In this document: piece after piece, positions 1-5,733 of the stretch
Layout of the letters: every line of letters starts with the position of its first letter
Position numbering within the stretch: position 1 is the stretch's first letter
Notes under the pieces: model-generated
Seen by the model: only the letters and a program-made list of their open reading frames with translations
What the model was told of the DNA's origin: nothing
Database searches by the model: none
Made by a program: the position numbers and the translations under genes
Source of the DNA: Prevotellaceae bacterium
Lineage (GTDB): Bacteria > Bacteroidota > Bacteroidia > Bacteroidales > UBA932
DNA: 7,114 bases
NCBI GenBank assembly: GCA_031288885.1
Contig: JAITQP010000219.1
Span: 1 to 7,114 of the forward strand
Direction: 5' to 3'

Positions 1-228
1 TTTGAGGAGGTGGAGTTTGCGCTTCACTACGACGTAGCTTCGTTTCTGAGCTACTACTCAAAAGTCCTGACGCTGTCGGGGTTGGAAAGGATTACAGGGG
101 TAAACCAGCGCCAGCTGGGGCACTACGCCAACGGAGACAAGCGCCCGCGCCCCGCGATGACGAAGAAAATAGAGGCAGCGCTCCACAAGTTTTCGCAAGA
201 TATTGGTCAGGTGCATTTTTCTGCATAA
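1..228 (+). CDS. HicB-like antitoxin / HTH protein, C-terminal part (5' end outside window)
   Basis: The frame is open from the first base, so this is the last 75 residues of a longer protein and the true start lies upstream. The fragment begins FEEVEFALHYDVASFLSYYS and continues into a helix-turn-helix-like stretch at fragment residues about 22-48 (LTLSGLERITGVNQRQLGHY, then ANGDKRP), ending with an amphipathic helix (TKKIEAALHKF). A domain linker of the form 'F-x-Y-D-hydrophobic-SFF-x-YY' followed by a short HTH and a terminal helix is, from memory, the usual tail of Bacteroidetes proteins with an N-terminal HicB-type antitoxin domain. Those proteins bind DNA and often sit beside a HicA-type toxin. 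Neither the HicB domain nor a toxin gene is visible here, so toxin-antitoxin function is inference. The strong terminator just downstream shows it is a separate unit from the efflux genes. A GTG at 10 preceded by GAGGAGG looks like a start but is more likely coding sequence. Confidence 0.7.
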   Translation, partial: FEEVEFALHYDVASFLSYYSKVLTLSGLERITGVNQRQLGHYANGDKRPRPAMTKKIEAALHKFSQDIGQVHFSA

Positions 229-261
229 TTTCATGTGGTTTATGATTACAACCCTGACCAC

Positions 262-289
262 GCCCCGCTACAACGTGGCGGGGCTTTTT
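262..289 (+). terminator. Rho-independent terminator after the HicB-like gene
   Basis: GCCCCGC (262-268) pairs perfectly with GCGGGGC (278-284). The stem can extend inward by T-G, A-T and C-G pairs to a 3-nt loop at 272-274. It is followed at once by TTTTT (285-289). The stem is very GC-rich and the U-tract directly abuts it, which is the classic intrinsic terminator layout. It lies 33 nt after the stop of the upstream gene and 22 nt before the next promoter, so it insulates the efflux unit from upstream reading. Confidence 0.9.
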
Positions 290-311
290 GGGGATGCGAT
301 GTCGGGCAAAT

Positions 312-342
312 TTTGTTTTTTATCAAAAATGTCGTATCTTTG
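312..342 (+). promoter_or_regulatory. Bacteroidetes-type sigma-70 promoter for the efflux unit
   Basis: TTTG at 312-315 and TATCTTTG at 335-342 match the Bacteroidetes primary-sigma consensus (-33 TTTG, -7 TAnnTTTG) with 19 nt between them, the expected spacing. Transcription should begin roughly 5-10 nt past 342, leaving an untranslated leader of about 25-30 nt before the ATG at 376. No second match of this quality was seen ahead of the adaptor, pump or channel genes, so this is the best candidate promoter for the whole run. No operator for a metal-responsive regulator could be recognised around it. Confidence 0.85.
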
Positions 343-375
343 CGGTCGAAAATTGAAAAAAGCAGAGTTCTCACC

Positions 376-801
376 ATGAAAAAAGCGCTGACGTTATCGC
401 TCCTGTTGCTTGCCAATATCGCAGTATTGGCGCACTCTGCTATTCCCCACCACCCCCATGAGGGTATTCCCGTTATTATAACCGGCGTTTGCACGGCTGA
501 TGACGAGGCGGCGCCCGACCATCGCTACTGCCACCACCACACGGAGCCGGATGACGCGACGACCATAGAGGAGTGCCCGCTGGAGGCAGTATACGTGCGC
601 ACCGCCGACAGCGAGCGGCAGTTGGATATGCCGGTTTGCGACATTTTCCTGCTGCTGTGCGCGCCCTGCCTGACCTCCGGCAGCGTTGACGTGCAAGCGG
701 ACTTGCTGGCAGCATTTTTCGTACAGAAACCTTTCGTATCATCTTACTATAGCGCGTTTGTTGCCCGCTCGCTCGGGCTGAGGGCGCCTCCTGCCTGCTG
801 A
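376..801 (+). CDS. Small secreted His/Cys-rich protein, DUF6769-like, metal-efflux accessory
   Basis: 141 residues. The ATG at 376 is chosen because it follows the promoter at 312-342 and opens a clear signal peptide (MKKALTLSLLLLANIAVLA, cleavage near A19). An in-frame GTG at 235 lies before the terminator and is not credible. The mature part is rich in metal ligands: H20, H25-H26-P-H28, C39, H49, C52 followed by H53-H55, C67, C88, a C-x-x-C pair at C95/C98 and a final C141. The ending LGLRAPPAC and the HSAIPHHPH start resemble, from memory, Bacteroidetes proteins filed as DUF6769, which are often found beside Cus/Czc-type efflux genes. Its function is not established. Position at the head of the unit and ligand content suggest a periplasmic or surface metal-binding chaperone, buffer or sensor. 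The lumenal side is inferred from the signal peptide. A hydrophobic stretch near residues 89-98 could also anchor it. Confidence 0.8.
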   Translation: MKKALTLSLLLLANIAVLAHSAIPHHPHEGIPVIITGVCTADDEAAPDHRYCHHHTEPDDATTIEECPLEAVYVRTADSERQLDMPVCDIFLLLCAPCLTSGSVDVQADLLAAFFVQKPFVSSYYSAFVARSLGLRAPPAC

Positions 802-886
802 TTTTACCCCCTTTTTTGCTAAACACACTTGCCTGCGCCAAGGCGTAGCTTTTGCCGTGCGCCGGTTGTGCTTAGCTTCCGCCTAA

Positions 887-902
887 ACGCTCGCGCGAGC
901 GT
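887..902. repeat. Perfect 16-bp GC-rich palindrome in the leader of the adaptor gene
   Basis: ACGCTCGC (887-894) is directly followed by its exact reverse complement GCGAGCGT (895-902). CCGC at 879-882 can pair with GCGG at 903-906 across a 4-nt bulge, so an RNA version forms a bulged hairpin followed by TATTTTCCC. It lies in the 144-bp spacer between the His/Cys-rich gene and the adaptor gene. It could be a dimeric operator or an RNA attenuator or stabiliser. The T-run is broken, so a full terminator is unlikely. Nothing else gene-like was seen in 802-945 apart from an A-rich tract just before the ATG. Confidence 0.5.
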
Positions 903-945
903 GCGGTATTTTCCCTATTATCCATAAAAAAAATCAGCAAAAAAA

Positions 946-2466
946 ATGAAATCACAAGCTATTATTCTACTATCTATTTTATCCGTCGCCGTGCTGCTGG
1001 GCGTTGGCGCGTGCGCAACGCAGGGTGGCAGCGCGCCCAAAGAGCATGCGCACGAGGAGGCGCTCACGCTGACCGCCTACAGCCGCGACCTTGAGGTTTA
1101 CGCGGAGGTTACGCCGCTGGCGGCAGGGCAGCAGAGCGCGGTGCTGGCGCACCTCTCCCGCCTCGATAACTTTAGGCCGCTGGAGGCGGCAACGGTTGCC
1201 GTAAGCCTGATTGCCGACGGCGACACCCTTGCCAGCGCGCTCGGGGAGCCGGAGCGGGCGGGCGTTTACCGCTTTGCGCTGCAGCCGTCCGCCGCCGGTA
1301 CGGGCAGGCTGGCGTTTAGCGTTGCCACGCCGGACGGGGCGCTGGAGGTTGCCATCCCCAACGTTCGCGTGTACGCTGATGCGCACGAGGCGGAGCACGC
1401 CGCTGGCGACAGCGCGGTTGAGCCGAGCAGCAGCGACGTGGTGTTTACCAAGGAGCAAAGCTGGAAGGTGGGCTTTGCCACGGAGGAGGCTGCGCCCGCG
1501 CCCTTTGGCGAGGTGATAAAGGTTATCGCCAAGCTGCTGCCGGCGCAGGAGGACGAAAGGGTTGTTGCGGCGCAGTCGAGCGGCATAGCCATCTTTCACA
1601 ACGGCAACATGGTGGAGGGCAGGGCGGTTGGCGCGGGGCTGGCGCTGTTCTCCATCGAGAGCGAAGGGCTGGCAGACAACAGCCTGAGCGTCCGCTACGC
1701 GGGGGCGGAGAGCGAGTACCACCGCGCCAAGGCCGAGTACGAGCGCAAGAAAGCGCTTGCGCAAGACAAAATTGCCTCCGAAAGCGAGCTGCTGCGGGCG
1801 CAAACGGAGCTGGCTAACGCCGAAGCCGCCTACCGCAACTTGCAGCGGAACTTCTCCGCCGGTCGGCAGGTGGTGAGCGCGCCGATAGGCGGGTTTGTCC
1901 GGCAGGTGTGGGTAAAGAACGGCGAGTACGTGACGGCGGGGCAGCCGGTGGTCACCATTGCCCGAAACCGCGACCTGCTCATTCGGGCGGAGCTGCCACC
2001 CAAGTACTACGGCGTGCTCAGCGCCATAACGTCGGCCAACATCCGCGTAGTGGGCAGCAACCGCACCTACACGCTCGAGGAGCTGGGCGGCAAGGTGGCC
2101 TCGTTTGGCAGGTCGGCTGACCTGAGCAACCCGCTCATCCCCGTCCTGTTTCAGGTGAGGAACAGCGTGGGGCTTTTGACCGGCAGCTTTGTGGAGCTCT
2201 ACATCAAAACCCAAACGAGCAGCCGCGCCATCGCCCTCCCCAACGAGGCCATTGTGGAGGAAATGGGCAGCTTTTTTGTGTACGTGCAGCGCACCCCCGA
2301 GCTGTTTGAGAAGCGGCCAATCCGCAAGGGCGCAACGGACGGCCTGCGCACCGAAATACTGGAGGGCGTAACCGCGGGCGAGCGCGTGGTGAGCAAGGGC
2401 GCAATATTCCTTAAGCTCACGCAAGCCGCAGGAGGAATAGACGTCGAAGCAGGGCATTCTCATTAA
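946..2466 (+). CDS. czcB: CzcB/CusB-type RND efflux periplasmic adaptor lipoprotein
   Basis: 506 residues; membrane-fusion protein linking the inner-membrane pump to the outer-membrane channel. The ATG at 946 follows an A-rich tract and opens a lipoprotein signal (hydrophobic 5-20, VGAC with C23 as lipid anchor; the Gly at -2 is slightly atypical). Domains in order: a His-containing linker (H34, H36), an N-terminal beta domain at about 40-143 typical of metal-type adaptors, a second His-rich linker (H147, H151), the entry motif TKEQSWKVGF at 168-177, first half of the lipoyl/barrel-sandwich domain about 190-240, an alpha-helical coiled-coil hairpin about 250-300 rich in Ala/Glu/Lys, second lipoyl half about 309-340 (SAPIGGFV, VTAGQPV), beta-barrel about 345-425 and membrane-proximal domain to the end. 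The C-terminus is GHSH, two more histidines. The pump starts 19 bp downstream, so the two are surely co-transcribed. The symbol denotes the family; the exported metal is not proven. Confidence 0.93.
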   Translation: MKSQAIILLSILSVAVLLGVGACATQGGSAPKEHAHEEALTLTAYSRDLEVYAEVTPLAAGQQSAVLAHLSRLDNFRPLEAATVAVSLIADGDTLASALGEPERAGVYRFALQPSAAGTGRLAFSVATPDGALEVAIPNVRVYADAHEAEHAAGDSAVEPSSSDVVFTKEQSWKVGFATEEAAPAPFGEVIKVIAKLLPAQEDERVVAAQSSGIAIFHNGNMVEGRAVGAGLALFSIESEGLADNSLSVRYAGAESEYHRAKAEYERKKALAQDKIASESELLRAQTELANAEAAYRNLQRNFSAGRQVVSAPIGGFVRQVWVKNGEYVTAGQPVVTIARNRDLLIRAELPPKYYGVLSAITSANIRVVGSNRTYTLEELGGKVASFGRSADLSNPLIPVLFQVRNSVGLLTGSFVELYIKTQTSSRAIALPNEAIVEEMGSFFVYVQRTPELFEKRPIRKGATDGLRTEILEGVTAGERVVSKGAIFLKLTQAAGGIDVEAGHSH

Positions 2467-2485
2467 TTAGTTAAAAAAATATATT

Positions 2486-5400
2486 ATGCTAAATAAGATT
2501 ATAAAATTCTCCCTCAACAACAAGCTGTTTGTGTTGCTGGGAGCGGCGCTGCTGATTGCCGGAGGCGTTTACACCTCGCAAAAGATGGACATAGACGTGT
2601 TTCCCGACCTCACAGCCCCGACGGTTGTTGTTATGACCGACGCGCGCGGCATGGCTGCCGAGGAGGTGGAGCGGCTGGTTACCTTTCACATCGAAACGGC
2701 GGTGAACGGCGCAACGGACGTGCGCCGCGTTCGCTCGTCGTCCATGCAGGGGTACTCCTTTGTGTGGGTAGAGTTTGGCTGGGGCACGGACATTTTTAAG
2801 GCCCGACAGATTGTGAGCGAAAAGATGGTGATGCTGTCCGCCTCGCTACCGGAGGGCGTAACGCCCGTGCTGGCGCCCCAGTCGAGCATTATGGGCGAGA
2901 TACTTTTCATTGGGCTGCAGGCGGACTCGTCATCCATGATGTCGCTGCGCACGCTGGCGGATTGGGTGGTGAAGCCCGCCATCCTCGCCACCGGCGGCGT
3001 GTCGCAGGTGACGGTCATTGGCGGCGACTACAAGCAGTACCAGCTCCTTGCCGACCCGCAGCGCATGGACGCCTACGGGGTCACCATGGGCGAGCTGGAG
3101 GCAACGGGGCGCACGTTCAGCGGCAACTCCGCCGGTGGCGTTGTGCGCGACTACGGCAACGAGTACGTCCTGCGCGGCGTTGCCCGCACCAACGACCTCG
3201 ACGAGCTGGGCGCAACGTTCGTCAAAACGGTGGCCGGAAAGCCCGTGGTGGTGTCGGACGTGGCGGAGCTGGTCGTTGGGAGCGCGCAGAAGATGGGCTA
3301 CGCCTCGCAGAGCGCCAAGCCGGCGGTCATCCTCTCCGTGTCGAAGCAGCCCAACGTCAACACGCTCAACGTAACGGAGAACATTGAGCGCAGCCTTGCG
3401 GAAATCCAGCAATCGCTCCCCGCCGGCGTGAAGATGAACACCAACATCTTCCGGCAGGCGGACTTCATCGAGGCGGCGGTCAGCAACGTGGGCGACGCGC
3501 TGCTGGAGGGCGCGCTGTTTGTCGTCATCATCCTTTTCCTGTTTTTGGGGAGCTTTCGCACAACGGTTATCTCCATCATTGCCATTCCGCTGTCGCTGCT
3601 GGGCAGCATTATGGTGCTGCACCTGCTGGGGATGAACATCAACACCATGACGCTGGGCGGCATGTGCATTGCCATTGGCTCGCTGGTGGACGACGCTATT
3701 ATCGACGTGGAGAACGTCTATAAGCGGCTGCGGCAGCGTCGCCGCGAGGGCGGACAGGGCGCGCTGCGCAGCGCGGCGGACAAGGTTAGCGTCATTTTTG
3801 AGGCCTCGCGCGAAATCAGGGCGTCCATCCTGAACGCTACGCTCATCATCATTGCGGCGTTCACCCCGCTGTTCTTCCTCTCCGGCATGGAGGGGCGGAT
3901 GCTCAAGCCGCTGGGCGTTGCCTACGTGGTGTCGCTCTTTATGTCGCTCATTGTAGCCATGACGGTCACGCCGCTCCTGTGCAGGCTGATGCTCGCCGGC
4001 GACAGCTATTTGAGCCGAAACGAAAAGGACAGCTGGCTCGCCCGCCGCTTGGCGCGCCTCTACGAAGTCTCGCTCCGCTGGACGCTCCGCAACAGGCGCA
4101 AGGCGATTTACCCCATCGTTGCCCTGTTTGCGGCGTCGCTCGTGCTGTTCTGCTGCATGGGGCGCAGCTTTTTGCCCGAGTTCAACGAGGGCTCGCTGGT
4201 GATATCCGCCGTCACCAAGCCCGGGATTTCGCTGGAGGAGAACAACCGCTTGGGCAACCTGATGGAGCGCGAGCTGCTGCAAATACCGGAGGTCACCGGC
4301 ACGGCGCGGCGCACGGGGCGCGGCGAGCTCGACGAGCACTCGCAGGCAACCAACAGCTCGGAGGTTGACGTTAACTTCCGCCTTGGCGACCGCCCGCGCG
4401 AGGCGTTCATGGCCGACGTGAGGCTTGCGCTTGCCGGCGTCCCGGGCGTTGCCACCACCGTGGGGCAGCCGCTCGGGCACCGCATAGACCACATCCTTTC
4501 GGGTACGCGGGCAAACATCGCCATCAAGCTCTTTGGCGCGGACTTGAGCCGCCTCTTTGCGCTGGGCAACCAAATCCAGAGCGCCATTAGGGAGGTGGAC
4601 GGGCTGGTGGACGTGGCGGTGGAGCAGCAGACCGAAACGCCCCAGCTGCAAATCCGCGCCAACCGCGGCATGCTGGCGCGCTACGGCATCAGCATAGAGG
4701 ACTTCAACAGGTATATCGAAATGGCGTTTTCCGGCGAAAAAATTGCCGACATCTACGAGGGGCAGCGGAGCTTCGACCTCGTGCTGCGGCTCAACAGGAG
4801 CTACACCGAGGGCGTGGAGCAGGTCAAGTCCGCTCTGATTGACGCGGGCAGCGGACGGAAGGTGCCGCTGGAGGAGGTTGCCGACGTTGTGTCGGTGGGA
4901 GGCCCCAACGCCATCTCGCGCGAAAACGTGCAGCGCAAGCTCGTTGTGTCGGCAAACGTGTCGGGGCGCGACCTCAAGGGCGCGGTGGACGACATCAAAG
5001 CCCGCATCGCCGCGAGCGTACACCTGCCGGAGGGCTACCGCGTGGAGTACGGCGGGCAGTTTGAGAGCGCGGCGAGCGCATCGCGCACTCTGCTCATCGC
5101 CACTTTGCTCGCCATAGGGGTCATATTTCTGCTGCTCTACGGCGAGTTCAGGAACGTTATGCTCTCCGCCATCGTGCTGCTCAACCTGCCGCTGGCGCTC
5201 ATTGGCGGCGTGCTGGCGGTGTTCTTCACCTCGGGCGTAGTCAGCATACCGTCCATCATTGGCTTCATCACGCTGTTTGGGATAGCTACGCGCAACGGCA
5301 TCCTTTTAATTACGAACTACGAATTACGAATTAAGAGTAACGCCGGCAAGCCCTCGCTGCGCGACGTTATCATCTACGGCTCGCTGGACAGGCTCAACCC

Positions 5401-5590
5401 CATTCTGATGACCGCCCTGACGGCAGCCCTCGCGCTCATACCCCTTGTGCTGCAAGGCGACAAGGCCGGCAACGAAATTCAAAGCCCCATGGCGGTGGTC
5501 GTGCTCGGCGGATTGCTCACATCAACGCTGCTCAACATCTACATCATCCCCATCGTGTACGAGCGGATGAAGAAAATGATTAGTGATTAA
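2486..5590 (+). CDS. czcA: Heavy-metal efflux RND pump, CzcA/CusA family
   Basis: 1034 residues, full length for the HME-RND family (about 1030-1065). Inner-membrane trimeric proton/metal antiporter. TM1 at about 13-30, porter loop 1, TM2-TM6 about 338-500, TM7 about 540-557, porter loop 2, TM8-TM12 about 868-1024. The TM4 signature is AIGSLVDDAIIDVEN (396-410), where D402 aligns by eye with the proton-relay Asp405 of CusA. VFPDLTAP (38-45) and GIATRNGILL (932-941) are also family motifs. At the places of CusA Met573, Met623 and Met672 I read I581, E626 and H669 (in HRIDH), and the CusA Lys984 site is not Lys (RLNPILMT), so this is not a canonical Cu/Ag pump and the metal is open. Two oddities: residues 942-951 (ITNYELRIKS) are encoded by a heptamer repeat, and the last residues MISD and the stop lie in the left arm of a long hairpin. 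The symbol denotes the family only. Confidence 0.95.
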   Translation: MLNKIIKFSLNNKLFVLLGAALLIAGGVYTSQKMDIDVFPDLTAPTVVVMTDARGMAAEEVERLVTFHIETAVNGATDVRRVRSSSMQGYSFVWVEFGWGTDIFKARQIVSEKMVMLSASLPEGVTPVLAPQSSIMGEILFIGLQADSSSMMSLRTLADWVVKPAILATGGVSQVTVIGGDYKQYQLLADPQRMDAYGVTMGELEATGRTFSGNSAGGVVRDYGNEYVLRGVARTNDLDELGATFVKTVAGKPVVVSDVAELVVGSAQKMGYASQSAKPAVILSVSKQPNVNTLNVTENIERSLAEIQQSLPAGVKMNTNIFRQADFIEAAVSNVGDALLEGALFVVIILFLFLGSFRTTVISIIAIPLSLLGSIMVLHLLGMNINTMTLGGMCIAIGSLVDDAIIDVENVYKRLRQRRREGGQGALRSAADKVSVIFEASREIRASILNATLIIIAAFTPLFFLSGMEGRMLKPLGVAYVVSLFMSLIVAMTVTPLLCRLMLAGDSYLSRNEKDSWLARRLARLYEVSLRWTLRNRRKAIYPIVALFAASLVLFCCMGRSFLPEFNEGSLVISAVTKPGISLEENNRLGNLMERELLQIPEVTGTARRTGRGELDEHSQATNSSEVDVNFRLGDRPREAFMADVRLALAGVPGVATTVGQPLGHRIDHILSGTRANIAIKLFGADLSRLFALGNQIQSAIREVDGLVDVAVEQQTETPQLQIRANRGMLARYGISIEDFNRYIEMAFSGEKIADIYEGQRSFDLVLRLNRSYTEGVEQVKSALIDAGSGRKVPLEEVADVVSVGGPNAISRENVQRKLVVSANVSGRDLKGAVDDIKARIAASVHLPEGYRVEYGGQFESAASASRTLLIATLLAIGVIFLLLYGEFRNVMLSAIVLLNLPLALIGGVLAVFFTSGVVSIPSIIGFITLFGIATRNGILLITNYELRIKSNAGKPSLRDVIIYGSLDRLNPILMTALTAALALIPLVLQGDKAGNEIQSPMAVVVLGGLLTSTLLNIYIIPIVYERMKKMISD
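5309..5336 (+). repeat. In-frame heptamer repeat (ATTANNN x4) inside the pump gene
   Basis: Four consecutive 7-bp units: ATTACGA (5309-5315), ACTACGA (5316-5322), ATTACGA (5323-5329), ATTAAGA (5330-5336). The tract is strikingly AT-rich in a GC-rich gene. It encodes pump residues 942-951, in the cytoplasmic stretch between the TM10 motif GIATRNGILL and TM11. The frame is intact on both sides. Confidence 0.85.
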
Positions 5591-5646
5591 TGATTAATGA
5601 TTAATTAGTGCCATTAATCATTAATCATTAACCATTAATCATTAAC
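5575..5646. repeat. Heptamer-repeat inverted array forming a ~31-bp hairpin over the pump stop codon
   Basis: The left arm carries ATTA+GTG/ATG heptamers starting at 5579, 5586, 5593 and 5600. The right arm carries ATTA+ATC/ACC heptamers at 5613, 5620, 5627, 5634 and 5641. Bases 5575-5605 pair with 5613-5643 across a 7-nt loop (TAGTGCC, 5606-5612). There is one A-C mismatch (5586/5632) and one G-T pair (5583/5635); the inner 16 bp (5590-5605 with 5613-5628) are perfect. The last four sense codons of the pump (M-I-S-D) and its TAA stop lie in the left arm. There is no U-tract, so it is not a standard terminator. A role in mRNA processing, stability or polar control of the channel gene is inference. 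Confidence 0.85.
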
Positions 5647-5648
5647 AA

Positions 5649-5667
5649 GTTCCGTTAGGGACGGAAT
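5649..5667. repeat. Short REP-like hairpin TTCCGT-TAGGG-ACGGAA
   Basis: TTCCGT (5650-5655) pairs with ACGGAA (5661-5666) around the 5-nt loop TAGGG; G5649 and T5667 can add a wobble pair. It sits right after the heptamer array, in the pump-channel spacer. Small hairpins of this look are scattered between genes in some Bacteroidetes genomes, from memory, so it may be a dispersed repeat rather than an operon-specific signal. A single copy is seen in this window. Confidence 0.5.
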
Positions 5668-5703
5668 GTGGGTTGCCATCGCTTTATATAATCAACAAAA
5701 ACA

Positions 5704-5733
5704 ATGAAATTAGCAAAAATGATAAAACAATGA
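5704..5733 (+). other. Possible 9-codon leader ORF overlapping the channel start (ATGA)
   Basis: ATG at 5704 opens the mini-frame M-K-L-A-K-M-I-K-Q, whose TGA stop (5731-5733) overlaps the channel gene's ATG (5730-5732) as ATGA. This layout permits translational coupling after the long hairpin and REP-like spacer. The A-rich composition means it could easily arise by chance, and there is no direct evidence that it is translated. Confidence 0.2.

Noticed and set aside
10..18. GAGGAGG followed by GTG as a ribosome site and gene start
   Set aside because: The same frame is open to the window edge, the residues before it (FEE) fit the linker of the HicB/HTH family, and this phylum seldom relies on Shine-Dalgarno sites.
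235..375. N-terminal extension of the His/Cys-rich protein from a GTG at 235
   Set aside because: It would run through a strong terminator and the promoter, and would bury the signal peptide.
812..854. Promoter for the adaptor gene (TTTTTTG with TAGCTTTTG)
   Set aside because: The gap is 27 nt from TTTG to TA and the -7 element has an extra T; it does not fit the consensus spacing.
979..2463. Long open frame on the minus strand opposite the adaptor gene (and a similar one at 2930-5023)
   Set aside because: Both are shadows of GC-rich coding sequence, with low-complexity Arg/Ala/His/Gln composition and no recognisable domain.
5575..5646. CRISPR array or intrinsic terminator
   Set aside because: The units are 7 bp without spacers, which excludes CRISPR; no U-tract follows the stem, which argues against a standard terminator.
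5673..5692. TTGCCA and TATAAT as an E. coli-like promoter for the channel gene
   Set aside because: The boxes are only 8 nt apart, and the Bacteroidetes TAnnTTTG box is absent.
5673..5729. TTG start for the channel protein, adding 19 residues
   Set aside because: The added residues are polar and charged and precede an excellent signal peptide beginning at the ATG at 5730.
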